A stretch of 12,863 nt of DNA from Flavobacterium psychrophilum (GTDB lineage: Bacteria > Bacteroidota > Bacteroidia > Flavobacteriales > Flavobacteriaceae), in contig CAMBOW010000059.1 of the NCBI GenBank assembly GCA_945869365.1, positions 1-12,863 of the forward strand. Direction: 5' to 3'. Under the pieces are notes generated by a model, which ran no database searches, was not told the DNA's origin, and saw nothing but the letters and a program-made list of their open reading frames with translations. Shown here one piece after another: positions 1 through 5,050 of this stretch (positions are counted from its first letter, which is position 1; every line of letters starts with the position of its first letter). The translations under genes and the position numbers were made by a program.

Positions 1-688
1 CTTCTATGGCTAGTTTGCCTAGCCAATAAATTATATGTAAAAAACGATCCGGTTTTTCGGGAGTGCCAAATGCATCATATATGGTAATAATTTCGGCGAA
101 GCTTCGTCCTAAAATATTGGCCACATGTGAAACCGCTACTTCTTTTTCTACTAAACTCAATTTTTTGGGCTGCAGCACGGCTTGTGCTAATTTGTGCCAA
201 TCCCGAGTAAAGTCACCGTTTTCGTCTAGTAAAACCCGGTCTTTTATTTTGTGTGATTCGATAAAAATAAAAGTCAAATGCGTGAGAATATCGTAGATAT
301 CAGAGCGGCCACGCGTAATCTCCACATTCATTTGTTCTTCATCGATTCGGTAACAATTTCGTCGGCGTTTGGGCGGAATAATTGCTTTAAAATGCGAATG
401 CACATAGCCTTCGTCTGAGGTGAGATTGATGTACCGGCATTCTTCAATTCCAATAGGCAAGCGCTCAATGACATACAAAAGTCCGCTGAGTTCTACTTTT
501 TCTTCGGCTATCGAACCATAAATTTCAGGCCGTAACAACAACAAGGCTTCGCGTAACGCTTCACCCGAAACACCCATGGGTTTGTAGTACCCGCGATTAA
601 ACAAATGACGCATCGTAATGTATAATTTCTCCACAGCACTTGAAGATTCTTGTGCGCGAGATCGTACGATGTTTTTTAGTTCTTTCAT
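1..688 (-). CDS. Conserved Bacteroidota protein of unknown function, C-terminus cut by window edge
   Basis: An open frame of 229 complete codons runs from an ATG at 686-688 off the left edge without a stop, so the C-terminus is missing. The protein starts MKELKNIVRSRAQESSSAVE and continues with segments such as HLFNRGYYKPMGVSGEALRE and GLLYVIERLPIGIEECRYIN. A basic patch (PPKRRRNCYR) is followed by a segment rich in helix-forming residues. No signal peptide or membrane segment is visible, so it is probably cytoplasmic. I recognise it only loosely as a protein often seen beside GH3-family genes in flavobacteria, possibly the family labelled DUF6909; that name is from memory and tentative. The start is supported by an A-rich leader (CACAATAAA) and a TACATTTG element 22 bases upstream. 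It lies 35 nt downstream of the GH3 gene on the same strand and may be both co-transcribed with it and served by its own promoter. I do not assign a function. Confidence 0.8.
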   Translation of the reverse strand, partial: MKELKNIVRSRAQESSSAVEKLYITMRHLFNRGYYKPMGVSGEALREALLLLRPEIYGSIAEEKVELSGLLYVIERLPIGIEECRYINLTSDEGYVHSHFKAIIPPKRRRNCYRIDEEQMNVEITRGRSDIYDILTHLTFIFIESHKIKDRVLLDENGDFTRDWHKLAQAVLQPKKLSLVEKEVAVSHVANILGRSFAEIITIYDAFGTPEKPDRFLHIIYWLGKLAIE

Positions 689-709
689 TTTATTGTGTGT
701 ATTTGCCTG

Positions 710-717
710 CAAATGTA
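710..717 (-). promoter_or_regulatory. Candidate -7 promoter element of the left-edge gene
   Basis: The minus strand reads TACATTTGC here, a perfect match to the Bacteroidota -7 consensus TAnnTTTG, placed 21 nt before the ATG. I see no TTG at the expected -33 distance. The element overlaps a small inverted repeat, ATTTGC-CT-GCAAAT (701-714). It may drive the edge gene separately from the GH3 operon. Confidence 0.5.
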
Positions 718-723
718 CGATTT

Positions 724-2211
724 TTAGTGTATACGAAGTTTGTCGGCTATGGCGCGGTCGTTGCTTAGACGCGGAATTTTGTTTTGTCCACCCAGTTTGC
801 CAATTGATTTCATGTAGTCCTGAAAACCGTGTGAAACAACCGGTGTAATTACCAAAGAGCGCAAAACCTTGCCCACAATCAAATCGTCGTAATAACTGTT
901 TTGTTTGCGCAGTTCGGTTTCGATGGTTTGGGCAAAAGCGTCCCTATTTTGGGGAGCTTGTTCAAACTCAATAAACCACTCGTGGTAAGGCAAACCGTTA
1001 GTTGGCGTAATTTGTGGTGCCACGGTAAATTCATTTACGCGAACTGCATGTTGTTGGACTGCCACTGACAAAGCTTGTTCTACTTCTTTGCCAATTACGT
1101 GTTCGCCAAAAGCCGAAATAAAGTGTTTAATGCGGCCGCTCACGATAATTTTATAGGGTTTTAAGGAGGTAAATTGTATGGTATCGCCAATGTTGTAGGC
1201 CCATAAACCAGCGTTGGTCGAAATAATCAACACATAATTAACGCCCAACTCTACTTGACCGATGGTGAGTCGTGGTGGGTTTGGCAAATAAAAAGCGTCT
1301 GCCGGAATAAATTCATAAAAAATCCCGGCATTAAGCAAGAGCAATAATCCAGGATCATTTGGTTTGTCTTGGTAGGCAAAAAATCCTTCCGAAGCAGGAA
1401 ACAACTCAATAGTGTCCACTTTTCGGCCAATGAGATTTTCAAATTTTGCCCGATAGGGCTCAAAATTTACACCGCCGTAAATGAATAAATTGAAATTTTT
1501 AAACAACTCCCCAACTGGTTTGCCGGTTTGTTGTTGCAGTTTCTCAAAATACATTTGCACCCAAGAGGGAATGCCTGAAATGACCGTCATGTTTTGCGCA
1601 ACCGTTTCGTTTACAATAGCATCGACTTTGGTTTCCCAATCTTCAATGCAATTGGTTTCCCAAGAAGGGAGTCGGTTTTTTTGCAAATAGGCGGGAACAA
1701 AATGCGCTACAATTCCTGATAATCGGCCCAATTGTATGCCGTTTTTTTGTACCAAAACAGGGCTTCCTTGTAAAAATATCATTTTACCATCCACAAAATG
1801 GGTGTTGCCGGTTTGGTGTATGTAATTCAAAATAGCGTTGCGAGCGGCAACTACATGAAACGGCATCGATTCTTTGGTGAGTGGAATGTATTTGGCGCCC
1901 GAAGTGGTGCCTGAGGTTTTGGCAAAATACAGCGGTTTTCCCGGCCATAAGATGTTAGATTCACCAGCCACCACTCGATCAACATAAGGTTTTAAGGCTT
2001 CGTAATCCCGAATAGGAACTTGCTTAGAGAAATCTTGGTGGGTTTTAATGGTTGCAAACGCATGGTCTTTTCCAAATTGCGTGTGTTGTGCGGCGGCAAT
2101 GAGCTTTAAAAATACCGCTTGCTGCGTCTCAACCGGACGAGTGATCCAACGCTGGTTTTTGTGGTATACCAACCAAGCAAATACTTGAGCCGCAATAGAT
2201 TTGATAGACAT
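724..2211 (-). CDS. GH3-family (auxin-responsive-promoter-like) protein, putative acyl-adenylating enzyme
   Basis: This 495-residue protein belongs to the GH3 branch of the adenylate-forming (ANL) superfamily. Plant members join amino acids to acyl acids such as jasmonate or auxin, using ATP. Visible motifs in order are the ATP-binding loop TSGTTSG (99-105) followed by AKYIPLT, IYGGVNFEPY (244-253), ELFPASEGFFAYQ (269-281), the YNIGDTIQFTS block (339-349) that holds the conserved nucleotide-binding aspartate, SGR (358-360), the FGEHV hinge region (368-372) and a basic C-terminal stretch KIPRLSNDR (478-486). Its length suits a full bacterial GH3 protein and all ATP-site motifs are intact, so it is probably active. 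The substrate cannot be read from sequence, and bacterial GH3 proteins are mostly uncharacterised. It starts 3 nt after the SdpI-like gene and is third in a tight minus-strand operon with envelope genes. That hints at, but does not show, a substrate linked to the envelope or to lipids. Confidence 0.93.
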   Translation of the reverse strand: MSIKSIAAQVFAWLVYHKNQRWITRPVETQQAVFLKLIAAAQHTQFGKDHAFATIKTHQDFSKQVPIRDYEALKPYVDRVVAGESNILWPGKPLYFAKTSGTTSGAKYIPLTKESMPFHVVAARNAILNYIHQTGNTHFVDGKMIFLQGSPVLVQKNGIQLGRLSGIVAHFVPAYLQKNRLPSWETNCIEDWETKVDAIVNETVAQNMTVISGIPSWVQMYFEKLQQQTGKPVGELFKNFNLFIYGGVNFEPYRAKFENLIGRKVDTIELFPASEGFFAYQDKPNDPGLLLLLNAGIFYEFIPADAFYLPNPPRLTIGQVELGVNYVLIISTNAGLWAYNIGDTIQFTSLKPYKIIVSGRIKHFISAFGEHVIGKEVEQALSVAVQQHAVRVNEFTVAPQITPTNGLPYHEWFIEFEQAPQNRDAFAQTIETELRKQNSYYDDLIVGKVLRSLVITPVVSHGFQDYMKSIGKLGGQNKIPRLSNDRAIADKLRIH

Positions 2212-2214
2212 AAA

Positions 2215-2580
2215 TTACGGATTGGGAAATTGTTTTTTTAGGGCCGATTCTGTAGCCCAAATTAAATAGACACAACTCAAAATTATCAATGTAGTTCCCA
2301 TAATAACAGTTGTTTTATGTGACATTGGGATTGCTGTGTTTACAAACGAAGAAGCAACTAATAAAACCCCAATCTGCATCATTTTTATAGCCGAAAACCG
2401 CTGGGAGAAATCCCAGGCTTCTTGACTTTTTGTGGAGCCCGATGTACGGTAGCCGTAGAAATAATTGATTTTTTTTGGAGGAAAAACATACACCACAGCA
2501 GCTGTGATAATAAAAATAAAGCCCACTAAAAAGGTTTGTGGATTGATGCTGTTGGCAAGTTGATTGAGTTGTTCTTCCAT
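2215..2580 (-). CDS. SdpI-family small membrane protein
   Basis: This 121-residue protein has three probable membrane helices (about 18-35, 67-83 and 91-109). Between the first and second lies the block FPPKKINYFYGYRTSGSTKS (33-52), then QEAWDFSQRFSA. The arrangement P-P-K-x-I-N-x-x-x-G-Y-R-T followed by a W/F-x-x-x-x-R-F segment is characteristic of the SdpI family, named after the Bacillus subtilis immunity protein against the SdpC toxin. Most family members in other phyla are uncharacterised, and there is no SdpC-like toxin gene next to this one, so an immunity role should not be assumed. The gene begins 2 nt after the M23 gene stop and ends 3 nt before the GH3 start, which strongly suggests co-transcription and probably translational coupling. 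Confidence 0.85.
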   Translation of the reverse strand: MEEQLNQLANSINPQTFLVGFIFIITAAVVYVFPPKKINYFYGYRTSGSTKSQEAWDFSQRFSAIKMMQIGVLLVASSFVNTAIPMSHKTTVIMGTTLIILSCVYLIWATESALKKQFPNP

Positions 2581-2582
2581 AA

Positions 2583-3452
2583 TTAATTAAAAGCCATGTA
2601 TTGGGTTGGATCAACGGGCTGTCCGTCTTTCCATAATTCAAAATGAAAAGGACTGCTAGTTGATTCGCGTCCAGCGGCTCCCGCCAAGGCAATAACTTCC
2701 CCGGTTTTTACTACATCGCCTTGCTCTTTGGTTTGTGATGCGGCATTTTTATAGACCGAAATAAACCCATTGGTGTGGCGTACCACGACTACAAAGGCGT
2801 TGGTGGGTGTCCAATCGGAGAAAATGACAGTTCCATCGGCGATGGATTTAATGGGGGTGTTTTTGGCCACCGCCACATCTAGATATAAATGCTTGTTTTT
2901 TACGCTGTATTTTTGGGTAATAGTTCCATTTACGGGCGCAAACATTACCACGTTTACTTTGGCTTTGGCTTTTTCAAATAAATTGTACTTGTCTTCTTTG
3001 TCGGCCAATTCGCGAATTTTCACTTCTTCGGGCGAGGCTTCGAGCGGAACCACTTCTTTCTCTACCGATTTAGTGGCCATGATTGAATCTTTACTCAAGA
3101 GAGCATAATCTAAATTTCCAGTTAGGATTTGTTTGATCGAGGCAATATAAGCTTCATTTTTTTGCAGCGCCACCGTGAGTGAGTCTGATTTTAAAGCCAG
3201 CTCTGTGGCGTCTTTTTTAAGTTTTGTAGAAGCATAGCCCGGAATAAACTCCCGAAGAGGCGTAAATGCGATAAGAAAAGTAGTAAGAGTAACAATTAAA
3301 ATAGCGGCCGAGGTGGCTACCACAAACACATTCATTAAGGTGAGTCGAAGGGAAAAAAGCTCAGCAAAAGTATCTTCGTTTACAATCACTAAACGATTTT
3401 TGGCAAACAATTTTTCTTTGAGTAGTTGTCGTTTTAATCGGTTTTCGGCCAT
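2583..3452 (-). CDS. Membrane-anchored M23/LytM-fold protein with altered active site
   Basis: This 289-residue protein has a basic cytoplasmic N-terminus (1-35), one membrane helix (about 38-63), a helical and probably coiled stalk (about 75-165) and a C-terminal M23/LytM domain (about 168-289). The fold is clear from FAPVNGTITQKYS (171-183), the HxxxD motif HLYLD (H188, D192), IADGTVIFSDW (204-214), GDVVKTGEVIALAG (245-258) and FHFELWKDGQPVDP (269-282). M23 peptidases cut peptidoglycan cross-links with a zinc bound by H, D and the last H of an HxH motif. Here those three ligands appear present (H188, D192, H270). However, the catalytic His of the usual YxH motif is Asn (Y234-K235-N236), and the first His of HxH is Pro (P268-F269-H270). 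The protein may therefore be a non-catalytic regulator, as EnvC and NlpD are, rather than a hydrolase. It is the first gene of the operon with the SdpI-like and GH3 genes, and it is divergent from tatA. Confidence 0.9.
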   Translation of the reverse strand: MAENRLKRQLLKEKLFAKNRLVIVNEDTFAELFSLRLTLMNVFVVATSAAILIVTLTTFLIAFTPLREFIPGYASTKLKKDATELALKSDSLTVALQKNEAYIASIKQILTGNLDYALLSKDSIMATKSVEKEVVPLEASPEEVKIRELADKEDKYNLFEKAKAKVNVVMFAPVNGTITQKYSVKNKHLYLDVAVAKNTPIKSIADGTVIFSDWTPTNAFVVVVRHTNGFISVYKNAASQTKEQGDVVKTGEVIALAGAAGRESTSSPFHFELWKDGQPVDPTQYMAFN

Positions 3453-3469
3453 TTTGAGGGATTGTGCTA

Positions 3470-3477
3470 CAAATGTA
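3470..3477 (-). promoter_or_regulatory. Candidate -7 promoter element of the M23-SdpI-GH3 operon
   Basis: The minus strand reads TACATTTG, a perfect match to the Bacteroidota -7 consensus TAnnTTTG. It ends 17 nt before the M23-like start codon. No TTG is seen at the expected -33 distance. It lies back to back with the tatA element at 3520-3527, in a 99-nt divergent intergenic region. Confidence 0.5.
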
Positions 3478-3519
3478 TAAATTTATAGTTCTTTTAGGAG
3501 TGTTCGTTGGTTTTGTTCT

Positions 3520-3527
3520 TATATTTG
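3520..3527 (+). promoter_or_regulatory. Candidate -7 promoter element of tatA
   Basis: TATATTTGC matches the flavobacterial -7 consensus TAnnTTTG, 24 nt before the tatA ATG, leaving a short A/T-rich leader. I see no clear TTG in the -33 position. Confidence 0.5.
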
Positions 3528-3551
3528 CTTGCTAATTAAAATTAACGCACT

Positions 3552-3752
3552 ATGACAACACTAGCTATTTTTTTAGGCGAAGTAGGGCCCATGCAAATTA
3601 TACTTGTTTTGGCTGTGATTTTGCTTATGTTCGGCGGAAAGAAAATTCCAGAATTAATGAAAGGATTAGGCAGCGGAATCAAAGAATTTAAAAATGCCGC
3701 AAAAGACGATCAACCGGCTGCGCCTAAAAAAGACGAAGAAACAAAAGCATAA
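3552..3752 (+). CDS. tatA: Sec-independent (twin-arginine) protein translocase subunit TatA/TatE
   Basis: This 66-residue protein has the full TatA layout. It begins with a short periplasmic N-terminus containing [17 protein letters not shown], in which the single membrane helix starts (about 12-28). Next comes the [14 protein letters not shown] hinge and start of the amphipathic helix (28-41), whose F-G motif is the family signature, then [12 protein letters not shown], and a short charged tail. TatA oligomers form the passage for folded proteins exported by the Tat system together with TatC. No tatC lies in the window, which is common in Bacteroidota. The gene is monocistronic: it has its own -7 element and a strong terminator begins 18 nt after the stop. 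It is divergent from the M23-like gene. Confidence 0.95.
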   Translation: MTTLAIFLGEVGPMQIILVLAVILLMFGGKKIPELMKGLGSGIKEFKNAAKDDQPAAPKKDEETKA

Positions 3753-3770
3753 TTTTTATTTTTTTTATTT

Positions 3771-3815
3771 CACCTCAAATCTCTAGACATTCTAAAGATT
3801 TGGGGTGTTTTTTTT
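3771..3815 (+). terminator. Intrinsic terminator of tatA
   Basis: CACCTCAAATCT (3771-3782) pairs with AGATTTGGGGTG (3796-3807), a 12-bp stem with one G-T pair, followed directly by a run of eight T (3808-3815). Inside the loop four more pairs (TAGA with TCTA) can form beyond a single C-A mismatch, leaving a 3-nt loop. The bases before the stem are T-rich, not A-rich, so it should work only for plus-strand transcription. Confidence 0.9.
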
Positions 3816-3974
3816 ACAATCATCGTCAACTGAATGGGGTTGGCCCGCCTCATCCAGGTTGCTGGTTTGGTCTTTTCGGTAGCGGGCAATAAACAGAATT
3901 ATGCAATCTTCTTGCAATAAGAAAGGGTGTTTTGAATGGATTTCGGTGAAGTAAATAAATGCAGGATAAGGAAA
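3816..3974. other. Convergent intergenic region with GC-rich hairpin islet
   Basis: This region lies between the tatA terminator and the rpiB stop. The part at about 3836-3890 is roughly 60% G+C by hand count, far above the surroundings. It contains a nested inverted repeat: an outer stem GCCCGC (3843-3848) with GCGGGC (3882-3887), and inside it CCAG-GTTG-CTGG (3854-3865). No T-run follows on the minus strand, so it is not a classical terminator for rpiB. On the minus strand, in frame with the rpiB stop, 60 further codons stay open (3795-3974), but they contain no ATG. I regard this as a structured element or gene remnant of unknown nature. Confidence 0.5.
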
Positions 3975-4406
3975 TTATGTACACGAAATTTTATCTACGC
4001 GCTGGGCGTGTCGGCCGCCTTCAAATGGTGTTTTTAAAAAGGTGTCAACCATTTCTATCACCTGAGGTATAGCGGTAAATCGAGCGGGAATGCTCAGTAC
4101 ATTTGCGTCATTGTGTGTGCGGGCTAAAAAAGCAATTTCTTTGGTCCAACACAAGGCCGCACGAATAGCTTGGTGTTTGTTGGCTGTCATAGCAATTCCA
4201 TTACCCGATCCACAAATAACGATACCAAAATCGGCAATTTTATTGGCTACATCTTGGGCAACCAAATGACCAAAATCGGGATAATCTACACTCTCAAAGC
4301 TGTCGGTTCCGTGGTTGATGATTTCATGACCTTGTTTTTCTAAATGAGCCACAATGGCTTGTTTGTAGGCAGGTCCGGCGTGGTCGTTACCAATGGCGAT
4401 TTTCAT
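3975..4406 (-). CDS. rpiB: Ribose 5-phosphate isomerase B
   Basis: This 143-residue protein is a complete member of the RpiB/LacAB sugar-isomerase family. The enzyme interconverts ribose 5-phosphate and ribulose 5-phosphate in the non-oxidative pentose phosphate pathway, in the cytoplasm. Motifs are the N-terminal MKIAIGNDHAG with D8-H9 for sugar binding, DYPDFG (41-46), the catalytic CGSGNG loop (65-70, Cys65) which also forms the anion hole, ARTHNDANVLSIPAR (95-109) with His98 and Asn99, and the C-terminal GGRHAQRVDKI phosphate-binding segment (130-140). Both length and ending are normal for RpiB, so the open frame beyond the stop is probably not part of the enzyme. It is convergent with tatA and divergent from rnr across a long AT-rich region. 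Confidence 0.96.
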   Translation of the reverse strand: MKIAIGNDHAGPAYKQAIVAHLEKQGHEIINHGTDSFESVDYPDFGHLVAQDVANKIADFGIVICGSGNGIAMTANKHQAIRAALCWTKEIAFLARTHNDANVLSIPARFTAIPQVIEMVDTFLKTPFEGGRHAQRVDKISCT

Positions 4407-4478
4407 GCTGTCGTGTTTTTGAATACCGTAAGTGGTATGTTGATATTATTTTTAACTAATTGATTTATAGGGGTGGTA

Positions 4479-4821
4479 TTATAAACACCTTTTGTTTATA
4501 ACTATATATAGAAAAATATAACTTTTTCTTGTCTGTGTTTAAAAAATGCGTAATGCAAAATAGAAACCAAAAAAACAATAAAAGTTTATAGAATTTATTG
4601 TTTAGTTATACCTAAAAAACACTTGTTTATAAACACAAATTAAGCAGTCAACTTATTTACAAAATTACTTTATTTTTACTTATGAACAGTTGTTTATAGG
4701 GTATAAAAAAAGCTATATTATCTAGTGTTTATTAAGTTATTATACTGTTGATAACCTTTTATTAACTTCTAGTAATGTAAAATACAAGTAAATAAAAATA
4801 AATTTATCAGCCTTATAAACA
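4479..4821. repeat. Cluster of TTATAAACA 9-mers in both orientations
   Basis: Five exact copies are present: plus strand at 4479-4487, 4627-4635 and 4813-4821; minus strand at 4493-4501 and 4624-4632. Four one-mismatch copies lie on the minus strand at 4536-4544, 4691-4699, 4726-4734 and 4746-4754. The first two copies form a 9-bp inverted repeat with a 5-nt spacer. The third and fourth overlap as the 12-bp palindrome TGTTTATAAACA (4624-4635). Copies 4479 and 4813 share the longer string TTATAAACACC. The 9-mer differs from TTATNCACA by one base. I infer a multi-site protein-binding region; the protein is unknown. Confidence 0.6.
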
Positions 4822-4959
4822 CCCTATAATAACAACCATAAATTAAATTTTAAATTCCTTTTATTTTTATTGTTTTTACTAGTTGTTGAAAACTATGCTA
4901 AGATTAGATTTTAAAAATTTCTTAAATTATTTAAATATGTGTGGCTAATCTCTACTGCT

Positions 4960-5040
4960 ATGAAAAGTTATTTTTATACTAATTCTAACTATTTACAAAG
5001 AATACTACTTGGTTTATTTGTAATTTTCAAACCTGATTGA
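4960..5040 (+). CDS. Possible 26-residue leader ORF upstream of rnr
   Basis: An ATG frame of 26 codons ends in TGA 10 nt before the rnr start. It begins MKSYFYTNSNYLQR and is followed by a hydrophobic run ILLGLFVIF and a short polar end. The shape, basic and aromatic then hydrophobic, resembles a small membrane peptide, but a frame this short can arise by chance in AT-rich DNA. No promoter or conservation evidence is available from the window, so this is a low-confidence call. Confidence 0.15.
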   Translation: MKSYFYTNSNYLQRILLGLFVIFKPD

Positions 5041-5050
5041 AAAGACCTAT

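Larger units (their letters stand above)
4407..5050. other. 644-bp AT-rich non-coding region between rpiB and rnr; candidate oriC or control region
   Basis: No convincing gene is present. The DNA is strongly A+T rich: two sampled 60-base rows, starting at 4561 and 4741, hold only 11 G/C each. It separates two divergent genes, is much longer than any other gap in the window, and carries the TTATAAACA repeat cluster described separately. Sites close to the DnaA box TTATCCACA include TTATCAACA (minus strand, 4746-4754, one mismatch), TTAGCCACA (minus strand, 4940-4948, one mismatch) and TTATTTACA (plus strand, 4653-4661, two mismatches). A 26-codon frame sits just before rnr (4960-5040). These traits suit an origin of replication (AT-rich unwinding region plus DnaA-like sites) or a large divergent regulatory region. 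dnaA itself is not in the window. Confidence 0.45.

Noticed and set aside
2215..2580. SdpI-like protein as an immunity gene of a toxin-antitoxin or bacteriocin pair
   Set aside because: No SdpC-like toxin or other small secreted toxin gene is adjacent; the neighbours are housekeeping or envelope genes in one operon.
2315..2692. 125-residue minus-strand frame spanning the M23 and SdpI-like genes
   Set aside because: It lies out of frame over two clearly recognised genes and has no family-like features.
4553..4591. 12-codon ATG frame in the rpiB-rnr gap
   Set aside because: It is very short, nearly all Lys/Asn/Gln as expected from A-rich DNA, and has no promoter or leader feature.
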